Below are positions 51,450 to 60,041 of a stretch of 64,000 bases of DNA, piece by piece. The notes beneath the pieces are model-generated. The model searched no databases, had not been told where the DNA came from, and saw only the letters and a program-made list of their open reading frames with translations. The DNA lies in assembly GCA_964353355.1 (NCBI GenBank), contig CAYGVT010000070.1:83890-147889 (forward strand). The letters run 5' to 3'. Origin of the DNA: CAYGVT01 sp964353355 (GTDB taxonomy: Archaea > Thermoplasmatota > DTKX01 > GCA-020343715). The first letter of the stretch is position 1. Each line of letters opens with the position of its first letter. The position numbers and the translations under genes were made by a program.

Positions 51450-52781
51450 TTGACGCGCCCAGTACCGCTCACCGCTTGGCGCTACGTCGCGCGGGGCATC
51501 ACGCGCCGCCCCCTGAGGTCCACCCTCGCGGCCGCGGGCGTGGCCGTGGCGGTGGCCTTCTTCCTGGTGTTCGCGTCCATGTCGGTGGGGCTCCACCGCC
51601 ACGTCGAGGACGAGCTCGCTCGGCCTAGGCCCACTCACGTCAGCCTCGAGCGCGAGTCCCCCACGCCCTACAGCTCCTCGGACCTCGGGCTCCTCTGGAC
51701 CGTCGTCGCCGGTTTCATGGAGGGCGCGGACGTGGGCGGCGCGGCCGAGGGCTGGGCGATCGACCCCGTCGTGGAGCTTGCGCTCTCGGTCCCCAGGGAC
51801 GGGGCGCGCGTCGTGCTGTGGGGGGTCGTGCCCAGGTCCGAGGGCGCTCCGGTGGCTCCGCCGCCTGGCGTCGCCCTCGAAGCCCCGCTCTCCGCGGGCC
51901 GTCACCTGTCGGTGGCCGACGAGAACGCGACAACGCTGGTCTGCGTGCTCGGCGCGTCCGCGAGGGAACTGCTCTTCCCCGGCGCGGCCGTCAACGACAC
52001 GGTCTCGCTCGGTCCGGACGCGTCCGCGGACCCGTGGAGGCTCCCCTCGGCGGACGCCTACCCCCTTGACGCGGCCGGCACGTGGGTCGCGGAGGCCCGC
52101 GGGCCCCTCGCCGCGACGGTCGTGGGGGTCCTCGCCCCCGGCCTGGCCGGGGGGCTGGACGGGGGGGTCTACGTACCCGTCCACGCGCTGCTGCGCGCGC
52201 TCGGGCAGTACGATGGGGGCATCTACTACTACCCGCGCATCGTGGTGACCCTGGCCGACGGGGCGCGGACGGACGTGGGCGCGCTCGAGGACGGGCTGGG
52301 CCGCGCGGTACCGCTGACGATCGCGCGCGACGACGGCTGGGACCGCAAGTCCTTCGAGCGCGCCTACGGGCAGACGCAGCGCGCGCTGGACTCGTGGCTG
52401 TGGGTGGTCACGTCCGTGATGGCGCTCATGCTGGTGGCGGGCGTGTCGGACACCATGCTCGTCACGGTCGCGGACCGCAGGGCGGAGCTCGCGACGCTGC
52501 GGGCCACGGGCATGACGCGCCGGAGGGTCTCGCGCCTGGTGCTCGCCGAGGTGGCGATGCTGGGGGCCATCGGGCTCGGCGCGGGGCTCGCCGCGGGCGC
52601 GGGCGCGACGTGGGCGGTGGGTGCCCTGGCGGGGGGTGCGGTCATCGCGCCCCCGCGCCTCGCGTGGTGGGTCGTGGCGGTCGCGGCCCTCATCGCGATG
52701 GGGGCGGTCTCGGTGGCCGGATGGTACCCTGCCAGGAGGGCTGCGGGCGAGCGGCCGACGGAGGCGTTGAGGTATGAGTGA
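51450..52781 (+). CDS. ABC transporter permease, FtsX/MacB type (first)
   Basis: The 443-residue protein has a signal-anchor helix (about 24-46; TLAAAGVAVAVAFFLVFASM), a large extracytoplasmic MacB-periplasmic-like domain (about 50-320), and three C-terminal helices with the FtsX signature (MLVTVADRRAELATLRATGM). It ends in GWYPARRAAGERPTEALRYE. Such permeases pair with a LolD/MacB-type ATPase and act as mechanotransmitters or exporters of lipoproteins, peptides or lipids. The start is TTG at 51450, just after a TATA box; no ATG is near. Its end overlaps the ATPase gene by 8 nt. Substrate unknown; location next to the surface genes is suggestive only. Confidence 0.9.
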   Translation: MTRPVPLTAWRYVARGITRRPLRSTLAAAGVAVAVAFFLVFASMSVGLHRHVEDELARPRPTHVSLERESPTPYSSSDLGLLWTVVAGFMEGADVGGAAEGWAIDPVVELALSVPRDGARVVLWGVVPRSEGAPVAPPPGVALEAPLSAGRHLSVADENATTLVCVLGASARELLFPGAAVNDTVSLGPDASADPWRLPSADAYPLDAAGTWVAEARGPLAATVVGVLAPGLAGGLDGGVYVPVHALLRALGQYDGGIYYYPRIVVTLADGARTDVGALEDGLGRAVPLTIARDDGWDRKSFERAYGQTQRALDSWLWVVTSVMALMLVAGVSDTMLVTVADRRAELATLRATGMTRRRVSRLVLAEVAMLGAIGLGAGLAAGAGATWAVGALAGGAVIAPPRLAWWVVAVAALIAMGAVSVAGWYPARRAAGERPTEALRYE

Positions 52782-53523
52782 CAGATCCTCGCGGAGGGGG
52801 AGCGGCGGCGAAGGGGGCGGGGGCGCGTCCGATGGGGACGCCCGCGCGGCGAGCGACAATGTCATCGTCCTCAAGCAGGTGACGAAGACCTACAGGTCGG
52901 GCGACCGCGAGGTCCACGCGCTGCGCAACGTCAGCCTCACGGTGCCCGAGGCCGCGCTCGCGGCCGTGCAGGGCCCGTCAGGCTCGGGCAAGACGACGCT
53001 CCTCAACCTCGTCGGTGCCATGGACACGCCCACCGAGGGCACGGTCCGCGTCGGGGGCCGCGACCTCTCCGCGCTCGACGACGACGCCCTGTCCGAGTTC
53101 CGCCGCCGCAACGTGGGCTTCGTGTTCCAGTTCTTCAACCTCGTGCCCGTGCTCAACGCGGTCGAGAACGTGCTGCTCCCCACGATGTTCGCCCCCGAGC
53201 CCCCGCTGGAGAGGGCGATGGGGCTGCTGGAGCGCGTGGGGCTGCGCGACAGGTGGGACCACACCCCCGCACGGCTCTCGGGGGGAGAGCGGCAGCGGCT
53301 CGCGGTCGCGCGCGCTCTCATCAACGACCCCGCGCTCGTGCTCGCGGACGAGCCGACGGGCAACCTCGACCACGAGACAGGCGCGTCCATCCTGGACCTG
53401 CTCGAGGCCCTCACGCGGGAGGGCCGGACGGTGGTGGTGGTGACCCACGACCCCGAGGTGGCGAAGCGGGCGGGGACGGTCCTCCGCCTGAGGGACGGTG
53501 TGCTCGTTGGCCAAGACAGGTAA
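52774..53523 (+). CDS. ABC transporter ATPase, LolD/MacB type
   Basis: The 249-residue ATPase has Walker A QGPSGSGKTTLLNL (about residue 67), Q-loop FVFQFFNLVP, signature LSGGERQRLAVARAL, Walker B LVLADEPTGNLD and H-loop VVVVTHDPE. It fits the MacB/LolD/FtsE group by sequence (DEPTGNLD). A Gly/Ser-rich N-terminal segment of about 28 residues is extra. It overlaps the first permease gene by 8 nt, and the second permease gene starts 37 nt downstream. It would energise either a heterodimer of the two permeases or two homodimers. Confidence 0.95.
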   Translation: MSDRSSRRGSGGEGGGGASDGDARAASDNVIVLKQVTKTYRSGDREVHALRNVSLTVPEAALAAVQGPSGSGKTTLLNLVGAMDTPTEGTVRVGGRDLSALDDDALSEFRRRNVGFVFQFFNLVPVLNAVENVLLPTMFAPEPPLERAMGLLERVGLRDRWDHTPARLSGGERQRLAVARALINDPALVLADEPTGNLDHETGASILDLLEALTREGRTVVVVTHDPEVAKRAGTVLRLRDGVLVGQDR

Positions 53524-53560
53524 GGCGCGCCGGGGGCGCGGGACTGGCGGAGGCGCGGCC

Positions 53561-54928
53561 GTGACGGGGCCGGTAGGCGAGAGGCTGAGCCTCGGTGCCT
53601 ACGGCTACATCCTCGCGCAGGCCCGTCGCAACGCGGTCCGCACGGGCGCCACCATCGTGGCGGTCGCCGTCGCCGTCGCCTTCCTGGTCATCGTCGCATC
53701 CCTGAGCGTGGGGCTGCGAGACCCGGGCGAGCCGGTCGTGCTCGGTTCCAGGGGCGAGGTGACGCCCGTGCTGCCCATCGCCGACTTCGCAGTGGCCGAG
53801 GAGGGCGCCTACGTGGGGCTGTTCGCGCCGAGGCTGCTCGACCCTGGCGACGTAGACAACGTCCGTCGTGTCGCGCAGGAGTCAGCGGCCCGGGTGGAGG
53901 ACACGGGGGTCTTCCCCTACACCGAGCGGCTGCTCTGGCGACGGGTCCTCGAGGGCCTGGACGCACAGGCGGTCCGGCTCATCGGTGTCGAGCCAGTGCT
54001 CGGCATCGACGCCCCCTACACGTCCTACCACTCCTACTCGCAGTTCGCGCAGGGCGGGCCGCTGCCTGCGGGCGCCGGCGCCCAGCTCGTCCTGGGCTAC
54101 GCCCTCTGGACGGGTGCGTACGCGTCCGCATCGATCGGGTCCGACATCACGCTCGCTCCCAGGAACACGACCTGGCTCACGGCGCCGGTCGACCAGCTCC
54201 GGTCCGATGGGGACGCGACCATCGGCCGCATGTGGTCGCTGCCCGGGCTCGAGCTCGTGGGGGTTCTCGACAGGGACTCCTCGACGGACTGGTGCGCCTT
54301 CGTGACGCTGGGCCACCTGGCGAACGCGACCGGCGCGGGCGCGACAGCGGACGGCGCCAGGTGCGAGGCCGTGTCCGTCGCGGTCAGGGCCGAGGGCGTC
54401 GACGTCGAGGCCCTGGCCGGCCATCTGGCGGTCGCTTCGCCGAGGGTCACGTCCTGGTACGTCACCACGGCGAGGCAGCGCGCAGGCGCCGACGTCGCCG
54501 AGGGACTGAGGACAGCGATCTACGGGTGGCTCGTGGTGGCCGTAGGCGTCATCCTCGCGGCCATGCTGCTGGGCGTGTCCAACACCGTGCTGCTCGGCGT
54601 CTCCCAGCGCCGCAGGGAGATCGGCACGCTGCGCGCGCTCGGGCTCACCAGGGCGGAGGTCGTCCGCCTCGTGACGTACGAGGCGCTGTTCATAGTGATG
54701 ATGGGGTGGGGCATCGGCTTCATGTCGGGTCACATCGTGACCTCGACCCTGTCGACCGGGAGGCTCGAGATGGACGCTGTCGGGGTGTGGCTCGCACCTG
54801 GCCGCACAGTGCCCTGGGTGGTGGGCGCGTCTCTCCTGGCCGCCCTCGCGGCCGCACTCCTCGGCTCGGCCCTGCCCGCGAGGAGGGCCGCCGCCCTCGA
54901 GCCCGCGGAGGCCCTCGCCGGGCCGTAG
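53561..54928 (+). CDS. ABC transporter permease, FtsX/MacB type (second)
   Basis: This 455-residue permease has the same plan as the first: helix 1 (about 28-50; ATIVAVAVAVAFLVIVASLS), an extracytoplasmic domain (about 55-330), three C-terminal helices with LLGVSQRRREIGTLRALGLT, and an end of the form ALPARRAAALEPAEALAG. The two permeases differ strongly in the extracytoplasmic domain, which suggests a heterodimer. The GTG at 53561 was chosen because GGAGG lies 7 nt before it; the frame is open back to 53498, which would overlap the ATPase gene. Confidence 0.9.
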   Translation: MTGPVGERLSLGAYGYILAQARRNAVRTGATIVAVAVAVAFLVIVASLSVGLRDPGEPVVLGSRGEVTPVLPIADFAVAEEGAYVGLFAPRLLDPGDVDNVRRVAQESAARVEDTGVFPYTERLLWRRVLEGLDAQAVRLIGVEPVLGIDAPYTSYHSYSQFAQGGPLPAGAGAQLVLGYALWTGAYASASIGSDITLAPRNTTWLTAPVDQLRSDGDATIGRMWSLPGLELVGVLDRDSSTDWCAFVTLGHLANATGAGATADGARCEAVSVAVRAEGVDVEALAGHLAVASPRVTSWYVTTARQRAGADVAEGLRTAIYGWLVVAVGVILAAMLLGVSNTVLLGVSQRRREIGTLRALGLTRAEVVRLVTYEALFIVMMGWGIGFMSGHIVTSTLSTGRLEMDAVGVWLAPGRTVPWVVGASLLAALAAALLGSALPARRAAALEPAEALAGP

Positions 54929-54987
54929 ATGGAACGGCGACATGGAGCGCGGGCTCGCGCATGGGCCTATGCGAGGGGGACGCCCCC

Positions 54988-55827
54988 TCAATGCTCCAGC
55001 CGGATCGAGGCGTAGCCGACGACGTAGTCGGAGGGCGCGACCTCCGCCGAGCAGGCGTACTTGAGCAGATGCGCCTTGGTCGGCTGGACGGTCTCCATCA
55101 TCGCCATCACGGGCGGCATGCCGCACATGGTGATGCCCTCGTCGATGACGACGTCGTGGAGGCCCTTGGCGTCGAGCGCGAGGATGCGGTCTATGGCGAG
55201 CCGGTCGCGCGCCGCGAGCCACTCGACGTCCTTCTTGGTGGCCGTGCCCACGAAGTCGTGGTGCGTCATGTCGGTGGAGGCCACGGCCACGAGGGGCTTG
55301 CCCTTGAACGCGGCGCGGACGAGCTTGCCGACCTCGACCGCGGTCGAGTGGTCGACCATGCCCACCGCGATGGGCACGATGCGCACGTCGGCGCGCAGCT
55401 GCAGCAGGAAGGGCAGCTGGACCTCGAGGGAGTGCTCGCCCATGTGCACGTAGTCGTTGACCTCGACGGGGCCCTTGGCGACCGCTGTGGTCAGCTCAGG
55501 GTCGACCCTGCAAACACCGATCGGCGTCAGGTGGTCCTCGAGCGTGACCGCGACCGTGCGCGTCATGTGGTGCTGCGTGCCGAAGACGACGACGGTCGGG
55601 GGGACCCCGCGCGACGCCATGTCGGCGTAGGCGTGGGCGGCGATGGGGCCGCTGTACATGTAGCCAGCGTGCGGCACGACCCATCCTACGGGCGACGACG
55701 GCGCCCCCTCCTTGACGGCGGGGAGCGCTCCGGGTCCCAGGTTGTGACGGTAGCAGTTCTCGATCTGCCGCCTCAGCCCCTTCTCCCATCCCTCGTAGAA
55801 CCTGCCTGCGACGACCGGCTCCCTCAT
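54988..55827 (-). CDS. amrB: Memo family protein (AmmeMemoRadiSam system protein B)
   Basis: The 279-residue protein belongs to the Memo family, related by fold to non-haem iron dioxygenases. Motifs include MREPVVAGRFYEGW at the start, GWVVPHAGYMYSGPIAAHAY, VVFGTQHHMT, NDYVHMGEHSLEVQLPFLL and VAVASTDMTHHDFVG. The conserved His residues usually bind metal. The biochemical role in archaea is unsettled; an AMMECR1-radical SAM partnership is known from genomes. The gene overlaps the end of the uS2 gene by 4 nt (ATGA), a gene order common in archaea. Confidence 0.93.
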   Translation of the reverse strand: MREPVVAGRFYEGWEKGLRRQIENCYRHNLGPGALPAVKEGAPSSPVGWVVPHAGYMYSGPIAAHAYADMASRGVPPTVVVFGTQHHMTRTVAVTLEDHLTPIGVCRVDPELTTAVAKGPVEVNDYVHMGEHSLEVQLPFLLQLRADVRIVPIAVGMVDHSTAVEVGKLVRAAFKGKPLVAVASTDMTHHDFVGTATKKDVEWLAARDRLAIDRILALDAKGLHDVVIDEGITMCGMPPVMAMMETVQPTKAHLLKYACSAEVAPSDYVVGYASIRLEH

Positions 55828-56447
55828 AGCGTTGCCTCGAACTCCTCGACCTGGGGCTTGAACTCGTCGTCCTTTGTGATGAGGCTCTTCGCCTTCAGGA
55901 CCTCCCGGGCAAGGAGCCAGTACACGAGCGCGAGGCTGCGGCGGCCCTTGTTGTTCGCAGGTATGGCCAAGTCGACGAACTTGAGCTCGTTGTTGGCGTC
56001 GACGAGCGCCACCACGGGTATTCCGATGTTGACGGCCTCACGGAGCGCCTGCTGGTCGGCCGAGGGGTCGGTCACGACGATGACATCGGGCTCGAAGAAG
56101 CCGTCGAGGTTGGGGTTGGTGAGTGTGCCCGGCACGAAGCGGCCGACGATGGCGGTCGCGCCGAAGGTCCCGGCGAAGGTCTTCGCGGGCCGCTGCCCGT
56201 ACTGGCGTTGGCACACGATGAGGACCTTGGCGGGGTCGAACCGCGAGATGAACTGCGCGGCGGTGCGGATGCGCAGGTCGGTGGCCTTGATGTCGAGGAC
56301 ATAGAGGCCGTCGTTGCGGACCTTGAAGATGAACGGGCGCATGTCGGCGCTCTTCTGCTGCGTGCCGATGTGGACGCCCGAGGTGAGATAGAGGTCCTCG
56401 GGTACGAGGAGGGGCGCGTCGCCCGCCATCGAGGTCGTGCCTTCCAT
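55824..56447 (-). CDS. rpsB: Small ribosomal subunit protein uS2
   Basis: The 207-residue protein matches archaeal uS2: YLTSGVHIGTQQKSADMRPF, GLYVLDIKATDLRIRTAAQF, QRQYGQRPAKTFA, PNLDGFFEPDVIVVTDPSAD and IPANNKGRRSLALVYWLLAR. It is a component of the 30S subunit. It lies in the order rpoK-rpsB-memo and overlaps the next gene by 4 nt. The ATG at 56447 is used; an ATG six codons later is the alternative and would give an equally plausible start. Confidence 0.97.
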   Translation of the reverse strand: MEGTTSMAGDAPLLVPEDLYLTSGVHIGTQQKSADMRPFIFKVRNDGLYVLDIKATDLRIRTAAQFISRFDPAKVLIVCQRQYGQRPAKTFAGTFGATAIVGRFVPGTLTNPNLDGFFEPDVIVVTDPSADQQALREAVNIGIPVVALVDANNELKFVDLAIPANNKGRRSLALVYWLLAREVLKAKSLITKDDEFKPQVEEFEATL

Positions 56448-56470
56448 TGAACGTCAACTCCTGGGGAGGG

Positions 56471-56671
56471 TCACTCCCACTTGAACCGCACCTTGTTGCG
56501 GCGGTTGACCGTGATGGGGATCACGTCCGCCTCGTACTCCATCCCGGCGATGCGGACCGGGTCGATGATGTCATCTGGGACCCTGATGAGGACCGGCGCT
56601 CCCATCGAGAGCTGAAGCGCCCTCGCGCCGATGATGCGGGCCTTCTCGAACCTGGATAGCGGTTGCTCCAG
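56471..56671 (-). CDS. rpoK: DNA-directed RNA polymerase subunit K
   Basis: A 66-residue frame encodes the RpoK/Rpb6 core: SRFEKARIIGARALQLSMG, APVLIRVPDDI and IPITVNRRNK. Subunit K stabilises the RNA polymerase clamp and assembly. No ATG, GTG or TTG lies in a suitable place. An in-frame TGA stands at 56677-56675, and the first workable initiator after it is CTG at 56671, with GGTGA about 9 nt before it. An ATG at 56678 is in another frame. Either CTG initiates or one base is wrong. It is the first gene of the rpoK-rpsB-memo operon, with a TATA box about 45 nt upstream. Confidence 0.85.
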   Translation of the reverse strand: MEQPLSRFEKARIIGARALQLSMGAPVLIRVPDDIIDPVRIAGMEYEADVIPITVNRRNKVRFKWE

Positions 56672-56713
56672 AGGTCATCACCCGTAGGTAAATAGGCGTC
56701 ATACAGAATCCCC

Positions 56714-56721
56714 TTTATAAA
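56714..56721 (-). promoter_or_regulatory. TATA box of the rpoK-rpsB-memo operon
   Basis: TTTATAAA, nearly palindromic, centred about 46 nt before the CTG at 56671 and 39 nt before the out-of-frame ATG at 56678. It could also fire to the right into the GC-rich block. Confidence 0.6.
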
Positions 56722-57041
56722 CGTTTGGTAGGTGCGCGCGATTGGGCGCTACGGGAGGCATGGGATGGGGAGAGGGAGAGGGGCGGGAGCAGGCCGCGCT
56801 CCATGGTTGCGCGCGCGAGGCGCAGGGACGACGCCGCCCGCGACCGGCGAGCGACCGGCCCCCCCCGCCGGCACCCGGCCGCGACGACCCGGAATCGGCG
56901 TTCGGGGGGCCCGGCCGCATCGCCCCCGGGACGCGCGACGGGCCGGTCCAGCAGCGGACCGGCAAGTGAAAAGATTATAAAACTATAAATATAGGAAGCC
57001 CTATACGACCGTACACCCCAGCAGCTCTTCAGGGATACTGG

Positions 57042-57049
57042 ATATATAG
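57042..57049 (+). promoter_or_regulatory. TATA element of the PKD protein gene
   Basis: ATATATAG, centred about 24 nt before the ATG at 57069, fits a near-leaderless transcript. A second A/T tract (TTATAAAACTATAAATATA, 56975-56993) is an alternative promoter that would leave a leader of about 60 nt. Confidence 0.5.
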
Positions 57050-57068
57050 TCCAACAGGGGGATCTCGG

Positions 57069-59750
57069 ATGAAGACAAGGGCCGTACTAGCCATCATCAT
57101 GTTGCTTGCCCCAGGCCTAGCCGCGCTCGTCATCGGAGACGACCAGGGGGCGCTCCCCGCGGCGGCCGAGGCCACCGACGGGGACTTCAAGCCCGTGCCG
57201 ATGCAGACAGGGTCAGGGAACGAACCCATGGCGCTCGTGCTGAACTCCCAGCGCGCCGACCTGGGCCCGTTCTTCCTGGACTTCCACCAGACCAGCCGAG
57301 GACCCGCCGCCGTCGCTTCCGTCCAGCCCGGCGCGGACTATGGCCGGATGTTCTCCTACCCCTACCGCTCCGGGCAGAAGCTGTCGTCCAAGTTCGACGC
57401 CGAGCTCGACGCGGTGGTGGACTGCTACATCAACTCCGAGAACGTCCCTGGCAAGACCGTGCGGTTCAAGGCAGAGATTGACCGCAACGGGGACGGCCGC
57501 AACGACACCGTCGTCGACTTCCAGCCCTACACCACGGTGTTCAACGCCACGCCCGAGCACGTGGTCATCAAGGGCACGGTCTACTTCAACGAGCCCGAGA
57601 TCAGCAAGGACATGACCAACGCCCGCATCTGGTTCAAGATCTGGCGCGTCGATACCATCGACGACCGCAACAACAGGTTGAAGATCTACTGCGGCTTCAT
57701 GTCCGAGACCGAGGTCGTGCTCTCGAGCCAGCTCAAGCTCCCGTGGATCAACCCGGTCCCCCACGTGGAGATCAACTCTCCCTACGACTACAACCTCACC
57801 GGCAAGACCTACTTCAACAACGAGCCCATCCTGTTCGACGGCCGCGGCTCGCGCGACCCCACGGGCGAGCAGCTTGGCTACGTCTGGAGCTTCGACCGGC
57901 TCGAGTACCCGCCCGTCTACGACAAGGACAACTACACCCGCAGCTTCAAGGACCCCGGCTGGTACACCGTGAAGCTCAACGTCTCGAACTCGCTCTACTT
58001 CTCCAACGAGACCAGCGTGACGTTCCGCGTGCTCTACAAGAACCACGCCCCGATCGTCATCATCAAGGTGCGCGCGCCCTCGGGCCTGTTCGAGCCCGTC
58101 CCTGACGAGCTCACGACCTACACCTACATCCCGATGGAGTGGCTCGCGGCCGTCACCGACGTCGACGGGGACAACGTCACCGTCAAGTGGGACTTCGGCG
58201 ACGGAGTGACCTCGACGGCCTACCAGCTCAACCACACCTACACCAACCCCGGCACCTACACCGTCACGCTCGAGTCCTTCGACGGCAACGAGACCAGCGG
58301 CCGCGTGCGCAAGAACGTCATCGTGCGCGTCGAGCCGAACCACGAGCCCATCGCGATGGTCGAGGTCTCCGGAGTGCCGTGGATGGACGTCACGCCTGCC
58401 GTGGGCAGCCCGCAGTACCGCGGGCGCGAGGTCCGCGTGAACCTGGGCGACCTGGTCCGGTTCTCGGGCGCCAAGTCCTACGACCCGGACGGCATCTTCA
58501 TCACTCGGTGGTCGTGGAACTTCCACGACGTCTACGCCACGGACGACAACCCCAACGAGCTCGGGGGCGTCGACGTCGGCCACCGGTTCCTCGTCGAGGG
58601 CGAGTACAACGTCTCCCTCAACGTCTTCGACGGCGTGAAGTTCGGGCGCACGCACCTGTGGATCAGGACCAACAACGCGCCCATCGCGGTCCCTCCCCAG
58701 ACCATCCGCGCCGAGACGGACCAGGTGGTGGCCTACAGCGCCGCCCGGTCGTCCGACCCGGACTCCGAGGACATATTGAAGTACAAGTGGGACTTCGGCG
58801 ACAACACCAGGACGGACTGGTCCGAATCCCCCTCGGCCACGCACGTCTACCGCATCACCGCCACCTACACGGTCACGCTCTACGTGACCGACGGGCTGCT
58901 GCAGTCCACGGCCACGACCAAGGTCTACATCGAGCCCAAGAACCACTGGCCGGTCCCTGTCGCCAACATCACCGACGACCCCAACGACCTGTGGACCAAC
59001 ATGACCATCCACTTCACGTCGGTCGGTTCGTACGACATCGACGGCGAGGGCCGCATCACGTTCTCCTGGGACTTCGACGACGGCACCGACCCGAGCACGC
59101 TCGCGAACCCCACCCACGTCTACGCACAGCCCGGCACCTACACCGTGACCCTCACGGTCATCGACGCGAAGGAGGCCACGGCCGACGCGAAGATCGTCCT
59201 CACGATCCAGCGCAACTACGGTGACAGCGACATCGTCATTAAGGCGGTCGAGCACAACACCCAGAAGACCTTCATCGACCCCAACCCAGAGACGGGCGAG
59301 AACCAGGCCGCCGTCATGCGCGACGGCTGGGTCGCTTACGTCATGGACATCAGGAAGGGCGACGAGGTCAAGGTCAAGGTCAACGTGCTCGGTGACCACC
59401 CGGCGGACATCTACCTGCTCAACGAGGTCAACTTCCAGACCTACAGGAAGAACCCGCAGGTGACGTTCGTCTTCTTCGAGGGCGACGGCTACAAGAAGGG
59501 CCTCAAGTCGGGCGAGTTCTCCTACTCCTGGACGCCGCGCACGTCGGACAGGTACTACATCGTCATCGACAACAAGAACTGGCCCATCGGCACCGACACC
59601 GAGGGCCCGGTGGACTACACCGTCTCCGTCAACCCGAACTGGGAGATCGACACTGGCGGTCCCCTCCCCGGCCTGTCCTCGGCGATGGCGCTCGCCGCCA
59701 TCGGCGCGGTGGCCGCGGTCGCGGTCATCTCGCGCAGGCGCGAGCATTGA
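57069..59750 (+). CDS. Surface protein with tandem PKD domains and a C-terminal anchor
   Basis: 893 residues: signal peptide (MKTRAVLAIIMLLAPGLAAL), an N-terminal region of about 220 residues without a recognised family, then about four PKD-type domains with WDFGDG-like strands (KWDFGDGVTSTAYQLNHTY, YKWDFGDNTRTDW, FSWDFDDGTDPSTLANPTHV) each followed by GTYTVTL. A C-terminal pre-peptidase-like domain (DEVKVKVNVLGDHPADIYLL then DRYYIVIDNKN) precedes a final hydrophobic helix and RRREH. PKD domains mediate adhesion or polymer binding outside the cell. It is not a paralogue of the giant beta-helix set but shares the surface theme. Confidence 0.9.
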   Translation: MKTRAVLAIIMLLAPGLAALVIGDDQGALPAAAEATDGDFKPVPMQTGSGNEPMALVLNSQRADLGPFFLDFHQTSRGPAAVASVQPGADYGRMFSYPYRSGQKLSSKFDAELDAVVDCYINSENVPGKTVRFKAEIDRNGDGRNDTVVDFQPYTTVFNATPEHVVIKGTVYFNEPEISKDMTNARIWFKIWRVDTIDDRNNRLKIYCGFMSETEVVLSSQLKLPWINPVPHVEINSPYDYNLTGKTYFNNEPILFDGRGSRDPTGEQLGYVWSFDRLEYPPVYDKDNYTRSFKDPGWYTVKLNVSNSLYFSNETSVTFRVLYKNHAPIVIIKVRAPSGLFEPVPDELTTYTYIPMEWLAAVTDVDGDNVTVKWDFGDGVTSTAYQLNHTYTNPGTYTVTLESFDGNETSGRVRKNVIVRVEPNHEPIAMVEVSGVPWMDVTPAVGSPQYRGREVRVNLGDLVRFSGAKSYDPDGIFITRWSWNFHDVYATDDNPNELGGVDVGHRFLVEGEYNVSLNVFDGVKFGRTHLWIRTNNAPIAVPPQTIRAETDQVVAYSAARSSDPDSEDILKYKWDFGDNTRTDWSESPSATHVYRITATYTVTLYVTDGLLQSTATTKVYIEPKNHWPVPVANITDDPNDLWTNMTIHFTSVGSYDIDGEGRITFSWDFDDGTDPSTLANPTHVYAQPGTYTVTLTVIDAKEATADAKIVLTIQRNYGDSDIVIKAVEHNTQKTFIDPNPETGENQAAVMRDGWVAYVMDIRKGDEVKVKVNVLGDHPADIYLLNEVNFQTYRKNPQVTFVFFEGDGYKKGLKSGEFSYSWTPRTSDRYYIVIDNKNWPIGTDTEGPVDYTVSVNPNWEIDTGGPLPGLSSAMALAAIGAVAAVAVISRRREH

Positions 59751-59852
59751 AGTCGCCCGTTCCCGGACGCAGCCCGAGAGCCATGAGCGGATGCGAGGCC
59801 CACCCGAAATAGGGGGGGCGGTCCACCCCTGATGGGGCCTCGATATCACGGG

Positions 59853-59928
59853 TGGTGGGCCGGCCCGGGTTCGAACCGGGGAGCTGCGGCTTGTAAGACC
59901 GCCGTCATGACCGCTAGACCACCGGCCC
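59853..59928 (-). tRNA. tRNA-Val (anticodon UAC), CCA encoded
   Basis: The minus strand folds as a complete tRNA. The acceptor stem is GGGCCGG/CCGGCCC, the D arm contains TAGCGGTCATGAC, the anticodon stem is GCGGT/GCCGC with loop CTTACAA (anticodon TAC), and the T arm is CCCGG-TTCGAAC-CCGGG. Discriminator A is followed by an encoded CCA. There is no intron. It reads the valine codon GUA, rare in this GC-rich window. Confidence 0.95.
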
Positions 59929-59974
59929 ACGGTGGGGCCACGTGACGCCCCGGGGCCTCACATGGGGGGCCGGG

Positions 59975-59981
59975 TATATAA
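59975..59981 (-). promoter_or_regulatory. TATA box upstream of tRNA-Val
   Basis: TATATAA on the plus strand (TTATATA on the minus) lies about 50 nt before the mature tRNA 5' end, consistent with a short trimmed leader. The near-symmetric element may also serve the flavoprotein gene on the other strand. Confidence 0.5.
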
Positions 59982-60041
59982 CGGCTGGGGGGTGGGGGGC
60001 CAAAGGTGATAAGCCCCCTCGGTGATGGCCCTGGTGGTCGC

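Larger units (their letters stand above)
56672..57068. other. Intergenic region with an unexplained GC-rich block
   Basis: About 400 nt between divergent rpoK and the PKD protein gene. Both ends hold TATA elements. The middle (about 56725-56965) is extremely GC-rich, open in all three plus-strand frames but with no recognisable protein. It ends in a perfect hairpin, GCCGGTCC-AGCAGC-GGACCGGC (56942-56963), followed by an A/T tract (56965-56995). It could encode a structured RNA; no signature of RNase P or SRP RNA was found. Confidence 0.5.

Noticed and set aside
56725..56988. Small proteins in the GC-rich intergenic block
   Set aside because: All three forward frames are open, none has a family match or a convincing ribosome binding site, and composition is Arg/Gly/Pro-rich.
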